The position numbers were made by a program, and so were the translations under genes. This document shows positions 25,483-32,667 of a DNA stretch of 64,000 nt, one piece after another. The DNA comes from Nocardia vinacea (GTDB lineage: Bacteria > Actinomycetota > Actinomycetes > Mycobacteriales > Mycobacteriaceae): assembly GCF_035920345.1 (NCBI RefSeq), contig NZ_CP109149.1, forward strand, positions 2,232,001 through 2,296,000, written 5' to 3'. Numbering within the stretch: position 1 is the stretch's first letter; every line of letters begins with the position of its first letter. Under the pieces are notes generated by a model, which saw only the letters and a program-made list of their open reading frames with translations, was not told the origin of the DNA and searched no databases.

Positions 25483-25531
25483 ACTATACATCAGTTGTAT
25501 GATACAACAATAACAGTTGTATTTACCAACT
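25483..25531. promoter_or_regulatory. MarR operator and minus-strand -10 box
   Basis: GTTGTAT-g-ATACAAC, a perfect 15-base palindrome, is at 25494-25508. The half-site recurs at 25516-25522 (GTTGTAT) within AGTTG-N7-CAACT (25515-25531). The minus-strand box TATAGT is at 25488-25483. Spacing of the palindromes is 22 bases, about two turns. Confidence 0.8.
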
Positions 25532-25548
25532 ATTAGGAGTTGACCTTC

Positions 25549-26586
25549 ATGCGTTCGCACCAGCTACGGCATGTCGCCGGACATCTGCTGACCCCACTGC
25601 TGATGTGTCTCGGCATGGCACTGGCCTATCTGGGTGCGTTCCATCAACCCGAGCCGAATCATCTGAAGGTGGCTGTGGTCGGCACATCCGCGCAGGACAT
25701 GGTGCTGGCGCAGACCATGAAGGACAAGGCCGGTGACGCGCTCGAGGTCGTCACGCTGCCCGCCCGCGCCGACGCCACCGCTCAGCTGCGGGACCGCACG
25801 CTCTCCGGCGCGTACATTCCCGATGCGCAACATCCCGAACTGCTTGTGGCCAAGGCCAATTCGGACACCACGGCGATGGCGGTCGAGTTGGTGTTCCGGC
25901 AGGTAGCCGGGACGCAAGGGGTGCCGATGGCGGTCACCGATATCACCCAGACCGCCAGTGGTGACCCCACCGGACAGGGTCTGTTCTTCCTGCTCGTCGC
26001 CCTGAGCATCGGCTCCTACGGCAGCGTCGCCGCGATCGGTGCGGCGGGCGCCGGACTGTCCATGCGGGTGCGCGCGGTGATCGGCCTGGCGACCGCATTG
26101 GTGGTCAGCATCATCGGAATCGTGGTGGCCGCGCCGGTCTTCCATATCGTCGACCACGACTACGCGGCGATCTGGGCGATGGGCTGGCTGTACTCGGCGG
26201 GCATCATCACCGTCGGGCTCGGACTGCACACCTTCCTGAAGCGCTGGACCACGCTCGCGCTGATGGTGCTGTTCGTCATGCTCAACTTCACCACCTCCGG
26301 CGGCATCTACCGCCCCGAACTGCAGAACGGCTTCTTCGGTTCGCTGCACGCCTTCTGGAACGGTGCGGGTTTCGTGGAGGGGGCGCGCAGCCTGCTGTAC
26401 TTCGACGGAGGTGCGGGTTTCGCCGACCGCATCGCGAGCCTGTTCGTGTGGCTGGCCGTCGGCGCCGCAATGCTGGTGGCGGCCGCGCGACACGAACGCC
26501 GTAACTCCTCCGCTCCTATCGCTCCGGTCCGTGCACAGCGACCCACCGAGGCCGAGGAGGAGATGGAAGAGGCAGTCGGCGTCTGA
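25549..26586 (+). CDS. ABC-2/YhgE-like membrane permease protein
   Basis: 345 residues. One membrane segment near the N-terminus (HLLTPLLMCLGMALAYLGAF), then an extracytoplasmic domain of about 120 residues, then five membrane segments. This is the plan of YhgE/Pip-like and DUF3533 proteins, relatives of ABC-2 permeases that often sit beside MarR or TetR repressors and take part in drug efflux or export. No ATPase gene is nearby. ATG 25549 has AGGAG nine bases upstream; TTG 25540 is too close to it. A hairpin follows at 26600. Confidence 0.75.
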   Translation: MRSHQLRHVAGHLLTPLLMCLGMALAYLGAFHQPEPNHLKVAVVGTSAQDMVLAQTMKDKAGDALEVVTLPARADATAQLRDRTLSGAYIPDAQHPELLVAKANSDTTAMAVELVFRQVAGTQGVPMAVTDITQTASGDPTGQGLFFLLVALSIGSYGSVAAIGAAGAGLSMRVRAVIGLATALVVSIIGIVVAAPVFHIVDHDYAAIWAMGWLYSAGIITVGLGLHTFLKRWTTLALMVLFVMLNFTTSGGIYRPELQNGFFGSLHAFWNGAGFVEGARSLLYFDGGAGFADRIASLFVWLAVGAAMLVAAARHERRNSSAPIAPVRAQRPTEAEEEMEEAVGV

Positions 26587-26599
26587 CACCTCAACGTTC

Positions 26600-26628
26600 G
26601 ATTCGACCCACGTTTCGTGGGTCGAATC
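26600..26628 (+). terminator. Hairpin after the permease gene
   Basis: Perfect 13-base stem GATTCGACCCACG (26600-26612) with its complement (26616-26628) and a TTT loop, 13 bases after the stop codon. No T run. Confidence 0.8.
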
Positions 26629-26744
26629 CTTCGCGTCGCATCCCGGTCCGGGACCGGGTACGATGATCGCATCGCCGCTCTGGCATCCGAATTCCGCAGA
26701 ACCCGATTTATATGTAACCGTAAGTTACGTATAAATGCGTGACC

Positions 26745-26834
26745 ATGGCAGGATCGGACATACCGATGCTGATGAAGCTGTCCGGGCACACGTCGGCTCG
26801 CAGCCTCGCGGAGTACGTGAGGGTGTCCCGATGA
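26745..26834 (+). pseudogene. Tyrosine recombinase (integrase) 3' scrap
   Basis: The frame reads SDIPMLMKLSGHTSARSLAEYVRVSR and stop. This matches the last 30 residues of phage-type tyrosine recombinases, with the GHTS block and the catalytic Tyr (EYVR). Everything before residue 5 is lost. It is preceded by an imperfect palindrome around GTAAC-cgtaa-GTTAC (26714-26728). A scrap of an integrase of a similar type, but from the N-terminal end, lies at 57.85 kb on the other strand. Confidence 0.65.
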
Positions 26835-27139
26835 CGGCTTCCCGAACTTCCGGGCCCACACCGAACTCGCCGCGCGCCGCCATGGTCGGCGGTCGGGCAA
26901 ATAGTCTGTGGCCGGGGCAGGAACATGATGAGTATTGAGACATCTATCCCGTTGCACGGCGCGGCGTTTCATGTCCTGCCCTCATGGAGTTGGCCCGCTG
27001 CCGACGCTGTGACCTGGGGTGGGCCGTCCTCGATGGCAGAACGAGCGTGTGACTTCACCGGTGCACGTGGTCCGTTCGACTTTCTGTTGTGCGAAGCGGC
27101 ATTTTATGTCCTCTCCGGCAGGCCAATAGCGTCGGATTC

Positions 27140-28591
27140 ATGGATTGGAATTTTCAGTCGGCGGAAGAACTCGCGGCCGCCTTGCATTCTGGTGAAGTGA
27201 CATCGGTGGAACTGACCGATGAGGCGATCGCCCGTATCGAGCGCGACGACAAGGCGATCAACGCGATCTGTGTACCAGATTTCGACCGCGCGCGGGCCGC
27301 CGCACGCGATGCCGACCAAGCGCGCGCCCGCGGCGAGGATCGGCCGCTGCTCGGTATTCCGGTCACGGTCAAGGAGTCCTACGACATGGCCGGGCTGCCC
27401 ACGACCTGGGGCATGCCGCAGCATGCGAACTACGTACCGGCCGAGGACGCGGTACAGGTGTCGCGGTTGAAGGCCGCCGGCGCGGTGCTGCTCGGTAAGA
27501 CCAATGTGCCGATGACGTTGCGAGATATCCAGAGCTTCAACGAGATCTACGGCACCACCAACAATCCGTGGGATCACGGCCGCACCTCGGGTGGGTCCTC
27601 CGGCGGTTCGGCGGCGGCCCTGGCGGCCGGATTCGGTGCGCTGTCCATCGGCTCCGACCTCGCCGGTTCGCTGCGCACCCCCGCGCATTTCTGCGGCGTC
27701 TACGCACACAAGCCGACACTCGGGCTGGCGCCGACCCGCGGCATGGTCGCGCCGCCAGCGCCGGCCTTGCCGATCGACCTCGACCTCGCCGTCGTCGGCC
27801 CGATGGCGCGCACCGCCGGCGACCTCGCGCTGCTGCTGGATGTGATGGCCGGACCGGACCCGCTGACCCACGGCCTCGCCTACGACGTCGCACTGCCGCC
27901 CGCGCGCCACGAGCGGCTGGCCGACTTCCGTGTCCTGATCATCGAGGACCATCCGCTCATTGCGACCGGATCGGCGGTGCGGGCGGGGGTGAACCGGGTC
28001 GCCGACGCGCTCGTCGACGAGGGCGCCCGCGTCGAACGGCGCAGTCCGCTGCTGCCCGATCCGACCGAAGCGGCGACGCTCTACATGCTGCTGATGCTGT
28101 CGAACGCCGCCACAAGTCTTTCCGTCGACGTGTACGAACAGCTGCAGACCCACGCCGCCGCCCTGAGCGCGGAGGACCGGAGCCTCGATGCGGCGCGGCT
28201 GCGCGGCATGGTGCTCAGCCACCGCGACTGGGTCGAGGCGAACAACCGTCGCGAACTCCACCGCCACGGCTGGCGGCGGTTCTTCGGCGAGTTCGATGCC
28301 GTGGTGTGTCCGATCACGCCCACTCCCGCCTTCCCGCACGACCACAACGGAGGTCTGGAGAACCGGCACATCGACATCGACGGCATCGCGTACCCGTACT
28401 TCGACCAGCTCGTCTGGGCCGGTATGGCCACCATGCCCGGCCTGCCCGCCACCGCCATCCCCGCGGGCCGGTCACCCGAGGGCCTGCCGGTGGGAGTGCA
28501 GCTCATCGGTCCGATGTTCGAAGACCGCACCCCACTGCGGCTGGCCGAACTACTCGAGCAGAAGATCGGCGGCTTCCAGGCACCGAAATAG
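27140..28591 (+). CDS. Amidase (amidase-signature family)
   Basis: 483 residues. Catalytic triad readable as Lys78 (PVTVKESYD), cis-Ser153 in the Gly/Ser-rich GRTSGGSSGGSAAALAAG and nucleophile Ser177 in SDLAGSLRTPA. GLPVGVQLIGP near 450 is the usual C-terminal block. The family hydrolyses carboxamides, sometimes aryl-acylamides or nitrile-derived amides. ATG 27140 is the family start; the frame extends upstream without likeness. No nitrile hydratase genes flank it. Confidence 0.92.
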   Translation: MDWNFQSAEELAAALHSGEVTSVELTDEAIARIERDDKAINAICVPDFDRARAAARDADQARARGEDRPLLGIPVTVKESYDMAGLPTTWGMPQHANYVPAEDAVQVSRLKAAGAVLLGKTNVPMTLRDIQSFNEIYGTTNNPWDHGRTSGGSSGGSAAALAAGFGALSIGSDLAGSLRTPAHFCGVYAHKPTLGLAPTRGMVAPPAPALPIDLDLAVVGPMARTAGDLALLLDVMAGPDPLTHGLAYDVALPPARHERLADFRVLIIEDHPLIATGSAVRAGVNRVADALVDEGARVERRSPLLPDPTEAATLYMLLMLSNAATSLSVDVYEQLQTHAAALSAEDRSLDAARLRGMVLSHRDWVEANNRRELHRHGWRRFFGEFDAVVCPITPTPAFPHDHNGGLENRHIDIDGIAYPYFDQLVWAGMATMPGLPATAIPAGRSPEGLPVGVQLIGPMFEDRTPLRLAELLEQKIGGFQAPK

Positions 28592-29048
28592 GGGCGTACT
28601 ACCGGGTGTCCGTCGGGGAGCGAGGTGCCCGCCGAAATCGCAACCGACCACGACAACCCGAGAATCGTTGCAGAAGTCAACATCCGCCAATTGCCACGGG
28701 CGTTCGCGGCAACGCACGGTATCGCCGCTGAGTGCGCGACGCACATCGAACACCTGTTCGCCATAAACCGCGAAAAGTCGAGATGAACTGCAATTTCGCA
28801 CGGCGCGCAACGTCTTCGAACACGCCGAGTTGATCGGCGGCCCCTGTCAGGTGCAAGATCGTGGATGTGTCGCGTGGCGGCGCCGGGTGGACGGCGATCG
28901 GCATGGAGGCACCGTGATCGAGGAGTCCGCCGTGCGTCCACATTCGCGCTCGCGCTGAGGTCGAGCGGGGCATCGAGGCCCCACCGCATTCCAGCACCCT
29001 TCGCGGAGCCGCACGGCCCGTGCGTCTTCCTCGAACGAGAGACGATCC
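28592..29048. other. Gap without a confident gene
   Basis: 457 bases between amidase and hemerythrin genes. Minus-strand frames run through it (for example one with TILHLTGAADQLGVF) but none shows a ribosome site or a family I know, and their ends run into Arg-rich stretches. It may be a decayed gene. Confidence 0.35.
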
Positions 29049-29570
29049 ATGGCATCAACCGACCTCGACGCAAACCGGGCGCGCGCCCTCGGACAGGAAC
29101 TGGTGGCGATACACGACTGGCTGCGAACCGAACTCACGCGAATACGCGCGGATGTCACCGACTATGCGGCGGGTTCAGAGCTGCGGCCGACGCAACTTCG
29201 CGTGCACTGCACCGCATTCTGCGCCGCGCTGACCCGACACCACACCGGCGAGGACACCGCAGGGTTCCCGGCACTTGCCGACCAGTTCCCCGAACTGGCC
29301 CCGGTATTGGCCGAACTGCGCACCGATCACCGACTGGTCGCCGATTTCCTGCGCAGACTGACCGAACTGCTCGACTCGATCGGGCCGGACAATGCCGATA
29401 CCGTACGGCGCGAACTCGATGGATTGGCTGCCATCCTGGAATCGCACTTCCACTGGGAGGAACGCAGGCTCGTGCAGGCTTTCGACGAACTCGAAATGGG
29501 TACCAGGACGGGCGAGGAACTTCTCGGCGTCACGGTCGCGGTGGATCGCATGCGGTCCGCTCGGGACTGA
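29049..29570 (+). CDS. Hemerythrin (HHE) domain protein
   Basis: 173 residues, four-helix bundle. Iron ligands follow the HHE pattern: His22 (AIHDWLR), the RHHTGED block near 73-79 with His and Glu, LRTDHRLV near 100, and HFHWEERRL near 136-144. Such proteins bind a di-iron centre and sense or store O2 or NO, or repair iron clusters. It lies in the same direction as the Sel1 gene, 91 bases upstream. Start ATG 29049. Confidence 0.88.
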   Translation: MASTDLDANRARALGQELVAIHDWLRTELTRIRADVTDYAAGSELRPTQLRVHCTAFCAALTRHHTGEDTAGFPALADQFPELAPVLAELRTDHRLVADFLRRLTELLDSIGPDNADTVRRELDGLAAILESHFHWEERRLVQAFDELEMGTRTGEELLGVTVAVDRMRSARD

Positions 29571-29661
29571 AGCAGCCACTACATCAGAGGCAGGTACGGT
29601 ATTACCGGCCGGACCGCGTAGACAGGGGCGAGGAAGCATCGGTGAAAGGTCGGGGCGCGAT

Positions 29662-30897
29662 ATGAATCAACCGTATTCGCACTGGTATGCCCAGAATTCG
29701 CCGGAGAACCTACCGCTGGCCGCCCGCTACCAATCCGCCGACCCGATCACCTGGAACGGCAGCCTGATCTACCCGATGTACACCGAACAGGTCGGATCCG
29801 CGCCGATCCTGCTCACCATGAAGCTGCTGTCCGCGGCCCCGCCCGCGGGTCTGCGCGGACACGGAATCGGGCTGTCGGTGGTCGACGGGCACATCGGCAT
29901 CGATGGCAGACGCCTGGCCGGGGTCGACGTATGGAGCGATGCCCTCGCCGCCGGCGTCACCTTCGAGGTAGTCCCGACCGATTCGGGCGCACTGTTCTCG
30001 CTGACCCCGGTCTGGGTCGACGGATTCGGCGCACAGAAATCCTGGTCGGGGAACTACGGCATCCTCATCGAACAACCACCGACCGGCCGAATCATCCTCT
30101 GGTGCAGCGTCGGCGAGGGCCCACCGAATTTCGCCAACTTGGTGGTCGAGGTGGAAACCGCGAGTCTGCCCGCCGGCTCCGTCCGGACGTCTGCCGCGCC
30201 ACAAGCGCCACAACCCGCGGAACCGCGACCTGACACATCCGCGCAGCCGACGCCACCGACTCAGCCACACCGCGCCGTATCCGTTGCCCCCGAGCAGCCT
30301 CGACTCCCTGAGCCGCAGCCGACGCCCCGCGATCTCGAATTGGTGCGGTTCCCGGAACCGCCGCAAACGACATTCGCCCGCCCCGAACTCCCGGCGGCCG
30401 AGCAGACCACACCGTTGCAGCCCGCGCGCACCCGGTTGGCGGAACCGTCAGTAGCCGAGCAGGTTCCGGTGATGCAGGAACGGGCAGCGGATACCGACCA
30501 CACCCCGCTCCCGGAACCACCGAAGCCTGGGCAATCCAAATCGCAGGGGCGCACCAAGGATGGCGACCGCGGCTATCGCGCCGCCCTCTACGATCTCGGC
30601 GTCGCCATGTTCGGCCGCGGCGAGGAAGAACAAGCCTGCGGTCTGTGGGCACAGGCCGCCGAGGCCGGGCACGCCGGCGCGGCCTATGACCTCGGCGTCG
30701 TTCTGTTCAATCGTGGTGAACTCGGCGATGCCGAGCGCTGGTGGCGCACCGCGGCCGACCGCCGCGAATCACGCGCCATGACCGGACTCGCCGAGCTCCT
30801 CGAACGTCAGGGCAATCACGCCGAAGCCGAGATCTGGCGCGCCTGTGTCGCTGAGGAGCAGACCGACGAACACGATCAATCGGTGAATTCTGGCTGA
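29662..30897 (+). CDS. Sel1/TPR-repeat protein with Pro-rich linker
   Basis: 411 residues in three parts: an N-terminal beta-rich domain of unknown type (1-175), a Pro/Thr/Gln-rich linker (about 176-300, probably disordered), and at 305-395 Sel1/TPR-like helices (GYRAALYDLGVAMFGRGEEEQACGLWAQAAEAGH, then a second unit AAYDLGVVLFNRGELGDAERWWRTAA). Such repeats bind partner proteins. Many Nocardia genes of this plan are found; no function is assigned. Starts at ATG 29662. Its stop overlaps the NADAR gene's 3' end by 22 bases. Confidence 0.75.
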   Translation: MNQPYSHWYAQNSPENLPLAARYQSADPITWNGSLIYPMYTEQVGSAPILLTMKLLSAAPPAGLRGHGIGLSVVDGHIGIDGRRLAGVDVWSDALAAGVTFEVVPTDSGALFSLTPVWVDGFGAQKSWSGNYGILIEQPPTGRIILWCSVGEGPPNFANLVVEVETASLPAGSVRTSAAPQAPQPAEPRPDTSAQPTPPTQPHRAVSVAPEQPRLPEPQPTPRDLELVRFPEPPQTTFARPELPAAEQTTPLQPARTRLAEPSVAEQVPVMQERAADTDHTPLPEPPKPGQSKSQGRTKDGDRGYRAALYDLGVAMFGRGEEEQACGLWAQAAEAGHAGAAYDLGVVLFNRGELGDAERWWRTAADRRESRAMTGLAELLERQGNHAEAEIWRACVAEEQTDEHDQSVNSG

Positions 30898-31490
30898 GTC
30901 GCAGCAGGATTCGCCGCCAGTTGGGCCCTGGCGGCCATCAGCGCGAAGCCGAGCAGGTTGAGTCCACGCCAGGCGGCGGGATTCTCGGCACGCGGATCGT
31001 CGGCGGCCAGTCCGATCCCCCATACCCGGTCGATCGGACTGGCCTCGACGAGCACTCGGCTTCCGGTGCCGAGTAGGTACTGCCTCAGCTCTTCGTGCTG
31101 ACCGAATTTCGCCACATTTCCGGCCACCACGATGTCGAAACGACGTGCGTCCCAGATGATCTCGTTGAACCCGCGCACCCTGCGGCCGAGATCCTTCGCC
31201 TGCTTGGGATGCCCGGCTGCCAGAACCTGCTCGGCCACCTCGGTATCACCGAACGCCATCGCCTTGCCCCACATCATGTAGTGCTCGGCTGTGGCATAGG
31301 TCAGACCGCCGACAACGAACGACGCGGGCCACCATTGGCTCAGGCATCCAGGGCCGATACTGCCGTCGCGCTGCGGCTGATGTCCCCAGAATCGCAGATA
31401 TTTCACCCGATCGCCGCTTTCGGCGAGGGCGATCAGATCGGGAACCGAGCGCACCAGCATGAGCAACAGTGTGCCGGATAGCACCGACAT
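30876..31490 (-). CDS. NADAR-family protein (YbiA-like)
   Basis: 204 residues. The NADAR domain runs from LRFWGHQP to the end, with LSQWWPASFVVGGLTYATAEHYMMWGKAMAFGD, GFNEIIWDARRFDIVVAGNVAKFGQ and ASPIDRVWGIGLAADDP as its usual blocks. NADAR enzymes cut N-glycosidic bonds: some remove ADP-ribose from guanine in nucleic acid, others process riboflavin pathway waste or damaged nucleotides. Start 31490 has GAGG five bases upstream; 31460 is another option. Confidence 0.9.
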   Translation of the reverse strand: MSVLSGTLLLMLVRSVPDLIALAESGDRVKYLRFWGHQPQRDGSIGPGCLSQWWPASFVVGGLTYATAEHYMMWGKAMAFGDTEVAEQVLAAGHPKQAKDLGRRVRGFNEIIWDARRFDIVVAGNVAKFGQHEELRQYLLGTGSRVLVEASPIDRVWGIGLAADDPRAENPAAWRGLNLLGFALMAARAQLAANPAATQPEFTD

Positions 31491-31578
31491 GTTCGCCTCG
31501 ATTTCGGCGCACCCGCCCCTGGCGACGGGCGCAATAAAACAGTCGCGGACAACTCCTGCGTGCTCTAGGTTTGTCCGT

Positions 31579-31698
31579 ATGGCAGGCAGTCCTGGCTTGA
31601 ACGGAGCGTGCGTGGCCCCCGCGTACTACGTGCGGCCCCGCACGGCAGCCCGGCCTCTGCCCGCGCACTGCGCTGCTCCCGTTCCTCGATCGATCTGA
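31579..31698 (+). CDS. Leader peptide upstream of erm, with RPR motif
   Basis: A 39-codon frame (ATG 31579), or 28 codons from GTG 31612 which has GGAG five bases upstream, ending at 31698. It encodes VAPAYYVRPRTAARPLPAH and then a short tail. The Arg-Pro-Arg triplet fits the +x(+) motif where macrolides or ketolides stall ribosomes in Erm leader peptides such as ErmDL. A TAGGTT box at 31566-31571 could place the start of transcription at the ATG. No homology was checked; function is inferred from the motif and position 112 bases ahead of erm. Confidence 0.5.
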   Translation: MAGSPGLNGACVAPAYYVRPRTAARPLPAHCAAPVPRSI

Positions 31699-31707
31699 TC
31701 GATTCCT

Positions 31708-31802
31708 TCAGTTCTGACCGAACTGAGATGGGCTGCGCCCCATAGTGTTCCGGCACGGTCCGGGCGAATCACACATTCCTGATTCGACCACTCCGTTCGG
31801 AG
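31708..31802 (+). promoter_or_regulatory. erm leader hairpins, including one that covers the ribosome site
   Basis: Four short hairpins in a row: TCAGTTC/GAACTGA (31708-31726), ATGGG/CCCAT (31728-31743), CGAATC/GATTCG (31765-31786) and CTCC-gttc-GGAG (31791-31802). The last contains most of the erm Shine-Dalgarno GGAGG (31799-31803). Together with the leader peptide this is the expected layout for translational attenuation. Confidence 0.5.
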
Positions 31803-31809
31803 GACACCC

Positions 31810-32610
31810 ATGTCCCGCAATCGTTCGCTGCCGCATGCCCGGATCCGCTCCGGCAGTACCCGCAAGCAGCTGTCACAGAACTTCCTCACCGATGCCGGTG
31901 TCGCGGGGAGGCTGGTACGCGCCGCCGGTATCGGCGCCGATGACCTGGTCGTGGAGATCGGACCCGGCGACGGCATGCTCACCAGGCATCTCCTGAGCAC
32001 CGCGGGCCACATCCTGGCCTACGAAAAGGACCGCCATTACGCCGAGAGACTGCGCGCACGCTATGCGAATAATCGTCGAATTCGCGTGCACCACGCGGAT
32101 ATTCGCGATATCACTCCACCCCGCGAACCATTCACGGTCGTCGCCAATATACCGTTCGCCGCGAGCACCGACATCGTCCGCTGGTGTCTTGGCGCACCGC
32201 GGCTCAGCTCGGCGACATTACTGGCCCAACGCGAGTTCGCCCGCAAATACGCCGGGGACTACGGCCGCTGGACCAAACTCACCATCACCCAATGGCCAAC
32301 CGTGACAATGGAATTGGGCACCAGAGTCGAACGCCACCACTTCCGTCCGATACCACAGGTCGATGCCGCCGTCCTGCGGCTGCGCAGACGCGAACAACCA
32401 CTGCTCGCACGAAAGGAACTCCGTGGCTACCACCAACTCGTGGAATTCGGCTTCTCCGGCCTAGGTGGTTCCCTCGCGGCCACACTGCGCCGGGTCCATC
32501 CGCCACACAAGGTCCGAGCGGCCTGCATTGTTGCCGGAATCGCCCTCGACGAACCCGTAGGCCTCGTCTCCCCGGACCGCTGGCTCACCCTCTACCAGGC
32601 ATTGAGCTAG
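31810..32610 (+). CDS. erm: 23S rRNA (adenine-N6)-methyltransferase, Erm family
   Basis: 266 residues. Erm marks: LSQNFLTD at 21-28, SAM motif I EIGPGDGML at 49-57, acidic Glu72 (AYEKD), HADIRD at 95-100 and catalytic NIPF at 113-116. The enzyme methylates A2058 of 23S rRNA and gives resistance to macrolides, lincosamides and streptogramin B. The close relative KsgA is excluded by the NIPF motif and by the leader. ATG 31810 follows GGAGG at six bases. Regulation by leader-peptide stalling is suggested by the upstream region. Confidence 0.93.
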   Translation: MSRNRSLPHARIRSGSTRKQLSQNFLTDAGVAGRLVRAAGIGADDLVVEIGPGDGMLTRHLLSTAGHILAYEKDRHYAERLRARYANNRRIRVHHADIRDITPPREPFTVVANIPFAASTDIVRWCLGAPRLSSATLLAQREFARKYAGDYGRWTKLTITQWPTVTMELGTRVERHHFRPIPQVDAAVLRLRRREQPLLARKELRGYHQLVEFGFSGLGGSLAATLRRVHPPHKVRAACIVAGIALDEPVGLVSPDRWLTLYQALS

Positions 32611-32667
32611 CAAATCAGTTGCCCAACTCGGCCGCCATCGGGGTATCGGCGGAGCTACGATGCGCAG

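Noticed and set aside
26925..27200. 91-codon frame before the amidase
   Set aside because: No ribosome site, no family. It includes a loose repeat GCGGC(A/G)TTT(C/T)ATGTCCT at 26961 and 27096 of unknown meaning.
27104..28369. 421-codon open frame on minus
   Set aside because: Antisense of the amidase.
28677..28997. Minus frame with TILHLTGAADQLGVF, thought of as a STAS or similar domain
   Set aside because: Too little likeness and poor ends; kept only as part of a gap entry.
31810..32610. KsgA (16S rRNA dimethyltransferase) for the erm gene
   Set aside because: Catalytic motif is NIPF, length and leader fit Erm; KsgA would have NLPY.
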